This document shows positions 35,181-42,871 of a stretch of DNA of 64,000 nt, in pieces. How positions within the stretch are numbered: position 1 is the stretch's first letter; the number at the start of each line of letters is the position of its first letter. The stretch is from Prochlorococcus sp. AG-418-C09 (GTDB lineage Bacteria; Cyanobacteriota; Cyanobacteriia; PCC-6307; Cyanobiaceae), in assembly GCA_003214355.1 (NCBI GenBank), contig QCLS01000003.1, positions 62,001 through 126,000 on the forward strand. Reading direction: 5' to 3'. The notes beneath the pieces were generated by a model. The model worked only from the letters and a program-made list of their open reading frames with translations. It was not told the origin of the DNA and made no database searches. A program made the position numbers and the translations under genes.

Positions 35181-35503
35181 TTTGCTGCCTCCAATTCTTC
35201 GATCATTTTTTCTACCTGTTCCTTCAACTGGTTGTAGAAGGTGGTATTTACATGCTCAGGTTTCATACCTAACAATGTTGCTGCTTCACGAACCTGTGCC
35301 AGAATACGTTTTGCTTCTGGTCTGTCAGATAGAGTGACACGCATAAACATTGTCTGTTGTAAGTCTATGAGTTCTAACAGTTTGATCAGTTGTTGAATCT
35401 TCTGGTCTACTGTCAGTATAATCCCCATACGATTGATGTCAACGTATAGGTCTTGCATTCTTTTTAATTCGTCCTGAACTACGTCAGACTCGAAGAATTT
35501 CAT
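35177..35503 (-). CDS. conserved helical protein, 108 aa, next to gp59
   Basis: Begins MKFFESDVVQDELKRMQDLY and is almost entirely helical with heptad-like repeats (IQQLIKLLELIDLQQTMFMR, LKEQVEKMIEELEAAK), suggesting a coiled coil. Its start overlaps the gp59 stop by 4 bp. Possibly a replication-associated accessory; unrecognised. Confidence 0.65.
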   Translation of the reverse strand: MKFFESDVVQDELKRMQDLYVDINRMGIILTVDQKIQQLIKLLELIDLQQTMFMRVTLSDRPEAKRILAQVREAATLLGMKPEHVNTTFYNQLKEQVEKMIEELEAAK

Positions 35504-36069
35504 AGGTAGAGCTCCTTGAGTATTTTACGGTGCTTATCGGTAGATGTCTTTAGTAAAGGTTCATACTTCGTGATCTTAGATTTAGCATCTTGCCAAACTG
35601 GATCTGTAGCAGTCACACTTTTACAGAACTCAAACATCTTTTCCATTATAACCACCGACTCTAATTGTATTTTACCACCCATCCACAATTTAATCAAGGT
35701 CGGGTGTGGTTTGCCAATGAATAGGTCATTAAAGTCATTACATGACTCTTTCATTATACGTGCGTCGCTCTGGAAAATATATGATAAGGACTGTAGTTTT
35801 CTTATATAGTCGAGATAGTTCTTTTCTCCATTGGCGGTCATCGCACCAATCCACTCACTATTCTCTTGTACAAAATTTGCCAGATAGAATCTTGCTAACT
35901 CCTCCTCATTATATTTACGTGATAGTTTTATAAAGAAATATTTGTCCTTCCTCTTGTCATATGTTTCTTGCTTTGCCTTAGCGAATTGATTCCTTCCGAA
36001 ATCGTAGGTTTTAGTCTTAAAATGATTACGCATGGCAAGATACATGCGATAAGCATCATAACCCTTCAC
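35500..36069 (-). CDS. 59: helicase loader gp59
   Basis: A 189-residue protein whose pattern follows T4 gp59: YDAYRMYLAMRNHFKTKTYD, TYDKRKDKYFFIKLSRKYNE, ELARFYLANFVQENSEWIGA. In T4, gp59 loads the gp41 helicase onto gp32-coated forked DNA. It overlaps gp33 by 4 bp and lies two genes from gp32-related genes, as in other cyanomyoviruses. Confidence 0.87.
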   Translation of the reverse strand: MKGYDAYRMYLAMRNHFKTKTYDFGRNQFAKAKQETYDKRKDKYFFIKLSRKYNEEELARFYLANFVQENSEWIGAMTANGEKNYLDYIRKLQSLSYIFQSDARIMKESCNDFNDLFIGKPHPTLIKLWMGGKIQLESVVIMEKMFEFCKSVTATDPVWQDAKSKITKYEPLLKTSTDKHRKILKELYL

Positions 36070-36326
36070 AGTGCTAAAAATCCTCTGCTCCCCTTCTTGA
36101 TGAAATTTAACTTTTGTGCTTCGTACTTAAGCTTCTCCTTAAGTGGTTTGTTGATTAATTTATTTACCCCTTCTATCTCAATAGATTTCTCTTCGCAATA
36201 CATTACTATTGCTTCAATATAATTAAGTGATCCATCTTTGACGATGTTCTCAATCTCAAGCGAAAACTTGCTCGCAGTCATAAAATTTTCCTCTAGGGCA
36301 TCATTTAGTTTTTTACCAGTCGCCAT
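36066..36326 (-). CDS. 33: late transcription co-activator gp33
   Basis: An 86-residue protein whose core (FSLEIENIVKDGSLNYIEAI then VMYCEEKSIEIEGVNKLINK) matches the T4 gp33 region IEKMVEEFGMSYLEATTAFL followed by EENSI. In T4, gp33 links the sliding clamp to host RNA polymerase for late transcription. The gp55 sigma gene is not in the window. Consistent with the many TATAAATA promoters found here. Confidence 0.8.
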   Translation of the reverse strand: MATGKKLNDALEENFMTASKFSLEIENIVKDGSLNYIEAIVMYCEEKSIEIEGVNKLINKPLKEKLKYEAQKLNFIKKGSRGFLAL

Positions 36327-36981
36327 GTTGATCCTTGTAGTAGTCTATGTACTCTTTTAGTTTGGGTACGTACGTTAGAATGTCTTTCTTGACAAAGACT
36401 TGTGGAGTTCCAGTTTCCACAGCGATGATGGTTACAAGTTGTTTTACCTTTAAACCTGTAAGTTCTTGAAACATTATAGCATAAGCGGTTTCTTGTGAGA
36501 AGTAATCTTGTATCCACTCCTCACGCTTGAACTTAGTTGACGTTTTAAAATCTATAATCGCTAGTTCGTTATCATATTCAGCAATACAGTCGACTCGTCC
36601 TGCGAGTTTCAGTGTGTGAGAATATAGAGATTCTTCTAGTGCGTGTATATTATTTATCTTGTCAATATAAGGTCGTATTTGGTGGAACAATCCTAATGAT
36701 AGCACGTCATCCCTGTATCTGTCTAGGGGTTTGTTACTTAAATAATCTTCTGCTAACTTATGACATTTGTTGCCACGTGTAGTCGCACGTTTAGATATAG
36801 CATTAGCTTCTTCCTCTCCTACCTTACGTCTCCATTCCATGATGGATTTTTTCTTCTTCTCACCAATGACAGTTGTGACGGAAGGGTAGGCATTACCCTC
36901 AACGAAGTAACGTCTACCCTTCTCTGTTGTCTTTGCTTTTAAGTTTGGAAAATTATGTATATTAAGATGCTTAAAGTCCAA
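36313..36981 (-). CDS. PD-(D/E)XK exonuclease (RecB/Cas4/MGME1-like)
   Basis: A 222-residue protein. Motifs: RGNKCHKLAEDYLSNKP (His-helix), LKLAGRVDCIAEYDNELAII (Asp), DFKTSTKFKREEW (D-x-K), then QETAYAIMFQEL with the Q-x-x-x-Y motif of RecB-type nucleases. In phages, enzymes like this degrade host DNA or process recombination ends. Overlaps phoH by 11 bp and gp33 by 14 bp. Confidence 0.82.
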   Translation of the reverse strand: MDFKHLNIHNFPNLKAKTTEKGRRYFVEGNAYPSVTTVIGEKKKKSIMEWRRKVGEEEANAISKRATTRGNKCHKLAEDYLSNKPLDRYRDDVLSLGLFHQIRPYIDKINNIHALEESLYSHTLKLAGRVDCIAEYDNELAIIDFKTSTKFKREEWIQDYFSQETAYAIMFQELTGLKVKQLVTIIAVETGTPQVFVKKDILTYVPKLKEYIDYYKDQHGDW

Positions 36982-37717
36982 GATTCAATTTATTAATGAG
37001 ATAAGATTTCACCAAACCAGATCGGATGATATCCTGTATCCCAAACTCTACCATTTCAAATTCATCCATACCTTGAATGATCTTCATGAAGTCTAGAATA
37101 CCGTTCCTCTCGTTTGTTTTGACAAGATCAGTTTGTGCTGCGTCACCCGCAAAGATAATCTTTGTGTTGACACCTAATCTAGTTATAATACTATCTAACT
37201 CGTGGAAATTCAAGTTCTGTGATTCATCTACCAATACGATAGAGTTGTCCAGTGTTGTACCACGTAAGAAAGATGTAGACCAGAATGAGATAGTCTCTTG
37301 TGCTTTTAGATTAGCATATAGCATATCAAAGCTAGCATCATCAGGCATCTTAAACATATAACGTACCATGTTCTGATATGGTATCTGATATAGTTCTGCC
37401 TTGTCATCATGGTCACCAGGTAAGAATCCAATCTCTCTGGTAGGCACTAATGATCTGACAATATAAAGTTTATCATAAGATGATTGCTCGTTAAGGATCT
37501 CTTGTAGTGCTAGGTACATACCTATAAAGGTTTTTCCTGTACCCGCTGCTCCATATAGATAGAGATTCTTTTGCTTAGAGAACGCATCAAAAACTTTCTC
37601 CTGACTTGGAGTCAGAGGTTTTATCTGAGTTAGATATCCTGAGTTGATGGGTTTGCGTTTCATTTGTCTTCTGGTCAATCCAACCATAGAAGGTTGTTTC
37701 TTTTCTTTAACTGGCAT
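36971..37717 (-). CDS. phoH: PhoH-like P-loop ATPase
   Basis: A 248-residue protein. LTPSQEKVFDAFSKQKNLYL leads to Walker A GAAGTGKTFIGMY, with VLVDESQNLNF as Walker B and IIFAGDAAQTDL as sensor, the PhoH/helicase-like signature. Widely found in cyanophages; the role is uncertain (RNA metabolism or phosphate-stress response suggested by name only). In a cluster with ThyX and the exonuclease. Confidence 0.92.
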   Translation of the reverse strand: MPVKEKKQPSMVGLTRRQMKRKPINSGYLTQIKPLTPSQEKVFDAFSKQKNLYLYGAAGTGKTFIGMYLALQEILNEQSSYDKLYIVRSLVPTREIGFLPGDHDDKAELYQIPYQNMVRYMFKMPDDASFDMLYANLKAQETISFWSTSFLRGTTLDNSIVLVDESQNLNFHELDSIITRLGVNTKIIFAGDAAQTDLVKTNERNGILDFMKIIQGMDEFEMVEFGIQDIIRSGLVKSYLINKLNLGL

Positions 37718-37720
37718 AGA

Positions 37721-37960
37721 CTAAGGAGCCTCGAATTTAGCGTAAGGATGATGTTTTTTGACATTACGAAGTCGGTCTTTGAAACCATCAGGTAGCTTGT
37801 CCTGATAATCTCCAACTCCAGAGACTGCATCGCAGACTCCTGCGTTCCAATCTTTATCCCAGTCGGGATTGCTGTCTCTCCACTCTTCGTATTGAGCAAG
37901 AGTCATTTGGAGTTCTCTCATCTCTCCTGTTTTTAAGTTTTTAACTGGGTAAATTGCCAT
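37721..37960 (-). CDS. conserved small protein, 79 aa (FmdB-like region)
   Basis: Start MAIYPVKNLKTGEMRELQM chosen because its ATG overlaps the thyX stop (TAATG). Later DKLPDGFKDRLRNVKKHHPY resembles the C-terminal end of small phage FmdB-like proteins, but the Cys pairs of the zinc ribbon are absent (only one Cys). Function unknown. Confidence 0.65.
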   Translation of the reverse strand: MAIYPVKNLKTGEMRELQMTLAQYEEWRDSNPDWDKDWNAGVCDAVSGVGDYQDKLPDGFKDRLRNVKKHHPYAKFEAP

Positions 37961-38610
37961 TATGTTGTCCAATCAAGTGCTTCTGATACTGTAGGGAATT
38001 GTTTTATGAACACCTTACGACATGCTTCAGCAATGTCCATGTGTTCTTTTTGTGTCCCATGAGCACTTCTTAAATTTATATAGTGAACCCACGATCTACA
38101 TGATCCCGTCATATAGAGTTTAGTAGGAGTTGCTAACGGGAGTACAAATCTAGCACACTCTTTAGCGACACCTGACCGAATAAGTTCATTATATAAGTCT
38201 ATTCCCTCAGCAAAATACTTTGCTATGACCTTTTGTAGTCTATCTCTCTCCTCTGGTTCTATATCATCTATACTGTTCTGTCTGTTCTTATCGTCCTGTC
38301 TTCTCAAGTCTGGTATGGGTATCTCACCCAATAGGTTAGTGTTAGCATATCGCTGACTAAACTCTTGAAACGTAAATGACCTGTGTCTCAATATCTGTGC
38401 TGCTAGACCTCTAGTGGTTGTAATCTCTAGTGTCATAGTTGCTTGCTCAAATACTGACCAGTGTTCATGCTGAATACAGTATTTAAGTAATCCTGCCACT
38501 TTAGGGTTTTCCTGATTATTGGGGTTGGATACTCTTGCGATGAACCCCATAGTCTTTTCAGCATCAGGAGTTATTGATATCAATTTGACTGGTGTCGGTC
38601 TCAGTTTCAT
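37960..38610 (-). CDS. thyX: flavin-dependent thymidylate synthase ThyX
   Basis: A 216-residue ThyX. The signature RHRSFTFQEFSQRY (RHRx7S) is at about residues 76-89, preceded by HEHWSVFEQATMTLEITTTR. The C-terminal CRSWVHYINLRSAHGTQKEH matches the substrate-binding end. It makes dTMP from dUMP using FAD and NADPH, feeding phage DNA synthesis together with NrdAB. Stop overlaps the next start (TAATG). Confidence 0.95.
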   Translation of the reverse strand: MKLRPTPVKLISITPDAEKTMGFIARVSNPNNQENPKVAGLLKYCIQHEHWSVFEQATMTLEITTTRGLAAQILRHRSFTFQEFSQRYANTNLLGEIPIPDLRRQDDKNRQNSIDDIEPEERDRLQKVIAKYFAEGIDLYNELIRSGVAKECARFVLPLATPTKLYMTGSCRSWVHYINLRSAHGTQKEHMDIAEACRKVFIKQFPTVSEALDWTT

Positions 38611-38758
38611 TACGTTGGTTTGATGTATGTTGATAAAGTGCCTCGAAGATCTCGTCTGCTAAATCGTCGATATCCTCTGTTTCTGACTTGAAGTCAAACA
38701 AGTCATTTTTTCTTTTTTGTAGCTCCTTTATTTGATGCGTCAATGTATTTGTTGGCAT
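38564..38758 (-). CDS. possible small acidic protein, 64 aa
   Basis: Start taken at MPTNTLTHQIKELQKRKNDL, with an acidic middle (FKSETEDIDDLADEIFEALY) and Asn/Thr-rich end. It overlaps the upstream gene by 56 bp and the start of thyX by 47 bp. The sequence looks like protein and bridges a gap of 92 bp, but both overlaps are long for this genome, so this is moderate confidence. Confidence 0.45.
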   Translation of the reverse strand: MPTNTLTHQIKELQKRKNDLFDFKSETEDIDDLADEIFEALYQHTSNQRNETETDTSQIDINNS

Positions 38759-39032
38759 CGAAGAGTTTTGCTGTGATTTGTCCACCTGTGTACTCTATAC
38801 TTTTTAAACTGCCCTTACCGAGGGAGTCATAGTAACAATCAAAGATATTGACCTTAAGACCAATAATAATATCATGATGCTCGACTCCATCCGTCATGTA
38901 AGTGACGATATATGAATTACGAGGAAGTTTAGGATTGTCAGCGAGTTTCTTATCGCAATCAATCTCTAGAACGACTATACCATACTTATCTTGTTTTTCT
39001 GGTACATCGTCATTCTTTGCCCAAACGGTCAT
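38703..39032 (-). CDS. hypothetical protein, 109 aa
   Basis: Begins MTVWAKNDDVPEKQDKYGIV and is beta-rich (VVLEIDCDKKLADNPKLPRN, SYIVTYMTDGVEHHDIIIGL), ending in a Lys-rich tail (ASNKGATKKKK). Start overlaps the upstream gene by 4 bp. Unrecognised. Confidence 0.65.
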   Translation of the reverse strand: MTVWAKNDDVPEKQDKYGIVVLEIDCDKKLADNPKLPRNSYIVTYMTDGVEHHDIIIGLKVNIFDCYYDSLGKGSLKSIEYTGGQITAKLFDANKYIDASNKGATKKKK

Positions 39033-39481
39033 CCTCTATTGCCCCACTCAATTTGAGGGAAAGCTTCAGCAACAACTGCTTTGGTCACTCTATACTTAGA
39101 TTGAAGATTCTTGTTACAGGCAAGAACGAATAAATCTGCTTCATCTTCCTGTAGACCTTCTAGGAGTTGTATAAACAACTTCTCTCTATGCATTGATGTT
39201 AGAGTCTCATCACCACCTTTAAAAAAGCGATAAAACCCCTTATATTCATGATCTAGTCGAGTATGCTCAGTTCCTGCGGGTGCTTCATTTCTTTTAAATG
39301 GTACATCACCCTCTGGAAGAGAGAATTTCAAAGATTCATCAAAATTGATGATTAGGACTGATCTGAGTCCATTGTTGTTGTATTGTTGTAATAATGCTAT
39401 CTTCTCTTTCTTTGTTTTAGCGGAAGAGACCTGTTGTATAATTTCAGTCAACAACGCATCATTTGGTAATTTTTTTGCCAT
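39029..39481 (-). CDS. conserved cyanophage protein, 150 aa (DUF6433-like)
   Basis: Start at MAKKLPNDALLTEIIQQVSS, the likely initiation site after a promoter-like TATACTGACTTGAT. Contains KKEKIALLQQYNNNGLRSVL then IINFDESLKFSLPEG, and ends FPQIEWGNRG. Resembles the phage family DUF6433 in pattern (recalled, unverified). Function unknown; the conserved end -W-x-x-R is typical. Confidence 0.7.
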   Translation of the reverse strand: MAKKLPNDALLTEIIQQVSSAKTKKEKIALLQQYNNNGLRSVLIINFDESLKFSLPEGDVPFKRNEAPAGTEHTRLDHEYKGFYRFFKGGDETLTSMHREKLFIQLLEGLQEDEADLFVLACNKNLQSKYRVTKAVVAEAFPQIEWGNRG

Positions 39482-39498
39482 AATAATGTTACCTATCA

Positions 39499-39508
39499 AG
39501 TCAGTATA
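39499..39508 (-). promoter_or_regulatory. candidate -10 element TATACTGACT
   Basis: TATACTGACTTGATAGG occurs in the 30-bp gap upstream of the 150-residue gene. The same TATA(n)CTGACT sequence precedes gp26 (complement at 28984-28993) and the 67-residue gene (50822-50836), each just ahead of a start reached through a ...TTATTATG leader. No clear -35. Confidence 0.4.
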
Positions 39509-39511
39509 CTA

Positions 39512-39745
39512 CTAATCCTCATCTTCGTCAAGTAGTAGGTCATCATCCATGAATTTAACTGCTAGCAGTTCTTCATTTACATATGATCCATTACCATCCA
39601 AAAACTCAGGATGTAGGTTATCTAGTTGACGCTTATATGTGTTTTGGTCAACGGTACCTCTATATATCCATCCTATTATACCGCCCAATCCAAAGGCGAA
39701 TATGGTGCTAACACTAGCAACCCAGATCATTAAGTTAGTTTCCAT
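39512..39745 (-). CDS. membrane protein with acidic tail, 77 aa
   Basis: Starts METNLMIWVASVSTIFAFGL, one transmembrane helix (VASVSTIFAFGLGGIIGWIY), then a soluble region that ends strongly acidic (FMDDDLLLDEDED). Type III membrane topology predicted. Overlaps the upstream 40-residue gene by 11 bp. Conserved-looking but unknown. Confidence 0.65.
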   Translation of the reverse strand: METNLMIWVASVSTIFAFGLGGIIGWIYRGTVDQNTYKRQLDNLHPEFLDGNGSYVNEELLAVKFMDDDLLLDEDED

Positions 39746-39857
39746 GTCTCTCCGTGATGTCAAATTTTATTCTTAATCGACACCTCCACTTAAAGAAAGG
39801 GAGGGTCAAATCAAAGTCGAAATTACTCTTCTTTACCCTCCTTGCTCTTGGGAGCAT
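39735..39857 (-). CDS. small conserved protein, 40 aa
   Basis: MLPRARRVKKSNFDFDLTLP then FFKWRCRLRIKFDITERHGN. The short two-strand pattern NFDFDLTLPFFKW is the type of compact protein repeated in cyanophages. Start taken at the internal ATG because the longer frame reads into the preceding gene. Overlaps downstream membrane protein by 11 bp. Confidence 0.5.
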   Translation of the reverse strand: MLPRARRVKKSNFDFDLTLPFFKWRCRLRIKFDITERHGN

Positions 39858-39870
39858 TAGCTCTATGCCT

Positions 39871-40236
39871 TTATTTAGCGATGGATTTTTTCCTCCTGCC
39901 TGGTCGGTGCTCCCACTCGTATCTTTTGGCATCATCAATAATTCCTCTCAAGTATTTTACAATTTTCCTCGCTTCTGGTTTGCTAAGGAAGTGGTACGCT
40001 TCACGAAGTTGCGTATGTTCTGAATCTTTACCGCCCTTGATGTACTCCTCAAGGTCGTGTGCGGTGTCTTCTATCGCCTTAGCGGTAGTTGACTCCAAAA
40101 ACTCTAATGTCGACTTCCTAGTCGCTTTAGAGTGGGTTAGGAGTGGGTATAGTTTGAACAGGAACCTCTTCTCCAGTATTGCTACGTCAAGTGCTCTTTC
40201 AGCAAGTTCGTAGACATCATCAATCTGTTTAGACAA
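39871..40236 (-). CDS. conserved helical protein, 121 aa
   Basis: Begins MSKQIDDVYELAERALDVAI and continues with helical segments (KSTLEFLESTTAKAIEDTAH, AYHFLSKPEARKIVKYLRGI) and a basic end (RYEWEHRPGRRKKSIAK). Stop is close to the next small gene, and its start overlaps nrdC by 8 bp. Unknown function; no catalytic motif. Confidence 0.7.
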   Translation of the reverse strand: MSKQIDDVYELAERALDVAILEKRFLFKLYPLLTHSKATRKSTLEFLESTTAKAIEDTAHDLEEYIKGGKDSEHTQLREAYHFLSKPEARKIVKYLRGIIDDAKRYEWEHRPGRRKKSIAK

Positions 40237-40465
40237 AGTTGTGCTCTCTTAAGTATTTTACTGTGTCGGTACAACCACCGAGTTTTTTACCATTACATGT
40301 GACTTGGGGAAATGTTGCCCCAGTGCCAAATTCCTCGTAAAACTCTTGTCGGTTGAAGTCCGTATCCAGATCATATACCACATATTGTAATTTGGCAAGC
40401 TCTAAGACTTGTTTGATGCGAGTGCAGAATGGGCACCCACCTTTTGAGTAGACAGTAAAGTTCAT
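40229..40465 (-). CDS. nrdC: glutaredoxin NrdC
   Basis: A 78-residue glutaredoxin. MNFTVYSKGGCPFCTRIKQV carries the redox CPFC motif, followed by GATFPQVTCNGKKLGGCTDT with the cis-Pro and the GG-x-x-D glutathione site. It reduces the phage ribonucleotide reductase (NrdA) after each turnover. It overlaps the neighbouring oxygenase gene by 4 bp. Confidence 0.93.
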   Translation of the reverse strand: MNFTVYSKGGCPFCTRIKQVLELAKLQYVVYDLDTDFNRQEFYEEFGTGATFPQVTCNGKKLGGCTDTVKYLREHNFV

Positions 40466-41034
40466 TGAGGTACTTCGTAATTAAACCAACCAGTAGCTAT
40501 ATATTTCTCTTCGATCTCAGATATCTGTCCTTTGTGAACATGTGTCCACGCAGCAGGCCAGATTGCTATTCTACCAACAATCGCTTCCATGGTAAACCCT
40601 TGCTCAAGGAACATTGTTCCTCCATCTGAGCAATTATTTAGAAATACGCTCCATGCCAAGGCACGTGTTGTTTGCGGATTCGGATAATTAGTGAAATTGG
40701 TCGTTTCATGATGCCACAACTTAAAACCGCCTTTTGGTTTATAGTGCTGTAGGTTGAAACTGTCGTGTAACGAAAATCGGTCAGTATGTTGTAAATTTTT
40801 ATGTTCTTTCTCGTATTTCTCAAATGCCTTTACTAGGGCACTGTAGATAATCCTATGAGTCAAACTGGACTCTGAAAATCGCGTATATACGTCTGTAGAG
40901 TCCTTTAACTCAGGATCGACAAAACCATACCCTATCTGTCCCGCTTCTTTGTCGGGATGTTTGTTAAAATATTGAATTATGACATTACAATCATCAGCGG
41001 TCAAAATGTCATCATATATGCCGATAAAGTTCAT
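40462..41034 (-). CDS. 2OG-Fe(II) oxygenase
   Basis: A 190-residue protein. GFKLWHHETTNF provides H-x-E in place of H-x-D, then LAWSVFLNNCSDGGTMFLEQ, then GRIAIWPAAWTHVHKGQIS with the distal His. This is the cyanophage 2OG oxygenase family that uses Glu as the acidic ligand. Substrate unknown. It starts directly after the cp12 stop. Confidence 0.8.
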   Translation of the reverse strand: MNFIGIYDDILTADDCNVIIQYFNKHPDKEAGQIGYGFVDPELKDSTDVYTRFSESSLTHRIIYSALVKAFEKYEKEHKNLQHTDRFSLHDSFNLQHYKPKGGFKLWHHETTNFTNYPNPQTTRALAWSVFLNNCSDGGTMFLEQGFTMEAIVGRIAIWPAAWTHVHKGQISEIEEKYIATGWFNYEVPQ

Positions 41035-41262
41035 TTAGTCATCATATACTAGACACTCAGGTTCATCTGGGTGTAAATCACAAAATAGCTCTAGAGCATT
41101 TGGGTCGTGATGATCTCCTGCTTCGATCTCATCTTTGTGGTGTTCAGCGTACTCTTGTAACTCTACCAACTCAGTTTTAAAGTGTCTTCTAGCAGCACTA
41201 GAAACTGTTGGATCGTTTACGTGGTCTAAGTCATACTGAATGTGTTCTTCGATAGTTTTCAT
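41035..41262 (-). CDS. cp12: CP12, Calvin-cycle inhibitor
   Basis: A 75-residue protein. The C-terminal NALELFCDLHPDEPECLVYD matches the CP12 C-terminal loop with its Cys pair (C-x7-C), which forms a disulfide and binds GAPDH. The middle has the expected helix (RRHFKTELVELQEYAEHHKD). The N-terminal Cys pair of host CP12, which contributes to PRK binding, is absent. CP12 shuts down carbon fixation by holding GAPDH and PRK; cyanophage copies are known. Start at MKTIEEHIQYDLDH; a longer frame reads through the promoter region. Confidence 0.85.
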   Translation of the reverse strand: MKTIEEHIQYDLDHVNDPTVSSAARRHFKTELVELQEYAEHHKDEIEAGDHHDPNALELFCDLHPDEPECLVYDD

Positions 41263-41285
41263 CTTTGTAACCTCGTGTACACTAC

Positions 41286-41293
41286 TATTTATT
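41286..41293 (-). promoter_or_regulatory. late-promoter-like AATAAATA before cp12
   Basis: AATAAATA on the minus strand, ending 24 bp upstream of the cp12 start. One mismatch to TATAAATA. The repeated element at 41307-41342 is immediately upstream. Confidence 0.45.
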
Positions 41294-41306
41294 GAAAAAA
41301 CCCTGT

Positions 41307-41342
41307 GGGCAAAAAATACCCGAAATATTTTTTCCACTTTTC
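41307..41342 (-). repeat. repeated upstream element, copy 1 (cp12)
   Basis: Minus-strand order: AAAAGTGG, A-rich run, TATTTCGGG, TATTTTTTGCCC. A second, nearly identical copy lies at 50856-50892. Both copies are 45-50 bp upstream of the start of a gene. The GGGTATTTTTTGCCC portion can form a small hairpin. Likely regulatory. Confidence 0.6.
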
Positions 41343-41377
41343 TGGGCACAGAAAGTCGGATTTCCCTCAGTATAGCA

Positions 41378-41410
41378 TAAAAAAAGACCCCCTGTAAATA
41401 GGAGGTCTTT
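41378..41410 (-). terminator. terminator after psbA
   Basis: Between psbA and cp12. On the minus strand AAAGACCTCCT (41400-41410), loop ATTTAC, AGGGGGTCTTT (41383-41393), one mismatch, followed by a T-run. It ends the psbA transcript; the symmetry of the arms also gives a partial signal on the plus strand. Confidence 0.8.
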
Positions 41411-41428
41411 GATCTCGAACAAATATAT

Positions 41429-42523
41429 TTATCCGATTGATGGAGCAGTTAATGCTACTTCTGTTGTCTCAGCAGATGCTAAGTCAAGTGGGAAGTTGTG
41501 AGCATTACGCTCGTGCATTACTTCCATACCTAGGTTTGCTCTGTTTAGAACGTCTCCCCATGTAGGGATAACTTTACCATTAACATCAACAACTGATTGG
41601 TTGAAGTTAAATCCGTTCAAGTTGAATGCCATTGTACAGATACCCATAGAGGTTAACCATACACATACAACTGGGAACACTGCTAGGAAGAAGTGAAGAC
41701 TTCTTGAGTTGTTGAAAGAAGCATACTGGAAGATAAGACGACCAAAGTAACCGTGTGCTGCTACTATGTTGTATGTTTCTTCTTCTTGTCCAAACTTGTA
41801 ACCATAGTTCTGTGACTCTTCTTCAGTTGTCTCTTTGATTAGAGATGAAGTAACTAAAGAACCGTGCATTGCTGAGAATAAAGATCCTCCGAACATACCT
41901 GCGACACCTGCCATATGGAAGGGGTGCATAAGAATGTTATGCTCTGCTTGGAACACGAACATGAAGTTGAACGTACCTGAGATACCTAAAGGCATACCAT
42001 CTGAGAAAGATCCCTGACCAAATGGGTACACTAGGAATACAGCAAAAGCTGCTGATACAGGTGCTGAATATGCTACACATATCCAAGGTCTCATACCTAA
42101 TCTGTATGATAATTCCCATTGTCTTCCCATGTATGCTGAGATACCAATTAGGAAGTGGAAGATTACCAACTGGTAAGGACCACCATTATATAACCATTCG
42201 TCTACAGTTGCTGCTTCCCAGATAGGGTAGAAGTGTAGACCGATAGCGTTTGAAGATGGAACTACAGCACCAGAGATGATGTTGTTACCATATAAGAAAG
42301 AACCCGCTACTGGTTCTCTGATTCCGTCGATATCGACTGGAGGTGCTGCTATGAAAGCAACGATGAAACATGCTGCTGCTGCGAGTAAGCATGGAATCAT
42401 GATTACACCAAACCAACCAACATAAAGTCTGTTGTCTGTGGATGTAACCCACTCGCAGAATTCAGGCCACCCTGCTAGGAGACCACCGCTTCTACGTGCG
42501 GTTCTGTTTGAAAGAGTTGTCAT
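41429..42523 (-). CDS. psbA: photosystem II D1 protein
   Basis: Complete 364-residue D1. Conserved pieces: [120 protein letters not shown] and [20 protein letters not shown]. The residue equivalent to 130 is Gln (low-light D1:1 type). Substitutions such as ATVDEW and [20 protein letters not shown] point to Prochlorococcus-like D1. No intron. It replaces host D1, which turns over quickly under light. Preceded by its own late promoter and a roughly 190-nt leader. Confidence 0.98.
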   Translation of the reverse strand: MTTLSNRTARRSGGLLAGWPEFCEWVTSTDNRLYVGWFGVIMIPCLLAAAACFIVAFIAAPPVDIDGIREPVAGSFLYGNNIISGAVVPSSNAIGLHFYPIWEAATVDEWLYNGGPYQLVIFHFLIGISAYMGRQWELSYRLGMRPWICVAYSAPVSAAFAVFLVYPFGQGSFSDGMPLGISGTFNFMFVFQAEHNILMHPFHMAGVAGMFGGSLFSAMHGSLVTSSLIKETTEEESQNYGYKFGQEEETYNIVAAHGYFGRLIFQYASFNNSRSLHFFLAVFPVVCVWLTSMGICTMAFNLNGFNFNQSVVDVNGKVIPTWGDVLNRANLGMEVMHERNAHNFPLDLASAETTEVALTAPSIG

Positions 42524-42714
42524 TAGTAAGACGTTTTAAGTAGGGCATCAAGGGTAGATGCGAAACTTATTTCCAGTAATCCCTCACTACTGGATATGAA
42601 AGACGAAGTATTATACTGCCTATAGGTCTTGGTTTGAGAGCAGTTGGTAGTCAGGGTTACGATTGTTTCGAGTCCTTCCTAATGGTGAGGAAATCCTCAC
42701 TTCAGTTATTTATA
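42524..42714 (-). promoter_or_regulatory. psbA late promoter and 5' leader
   Basis: TATAAATA (complement at 42707-42714) is followed by a leader of about 180 nt before the psbA ATG. The leader contains hairpins GTGAGG-AAAT-CCTCAC (42685-42700), CCAGTA-n9-TACTGG (42572-42592) and GCATC-n7-GATGC (42547-42563). The middle has tRNA-like words but no tRNA fold. The long structured leader could control psbA translation or stability. Confidence 0.6.
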
Positions 42715-42753
42715 TTACGATATCTTTACACAAAAGTCAATCAGTATATATAC

Positions 42754-42870
42754 CTATTCTTCAAATTCTTCACCCATCGCCATCTTCATCATCACAACTG
42801 CGACAGAAGTGATCACAACAGTTCCTGCTGTGATCTCTAAGAACATAGGGATGATGTGTGCTGCGTTCAT
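42754..42870 (-). CDS. small membrane protein, 38 aa
   Basis: MNAAHIIPMFLEITAGTVVI then TSVAVVMMKMAMGEEFEE: a single transmembrane segment with an acidic C-terminus. It starts 1 nt after the 95-residue gene stop. Last member of the membrane-protein block before psbA. Function unknown. Confidence 0.6.
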   Translation of the reverse strand: MNAAHIIPMFLEITAGTVVITSVAVVMMKMAMGEEFEE

Positions 42871-42871
42871 C

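Noticed and set aside
42600-42690. tRNA-like words (GAGCAGTTGGTAGT, TTCGAGTCC) in the psbA leader, plus strand
   Set aside because: The T-arm and acceptor do not pair and the anticodon arm is missing; the distance between the D-like and T-like words is too short. Not a tRNA; possibly chance or a decayed relic.
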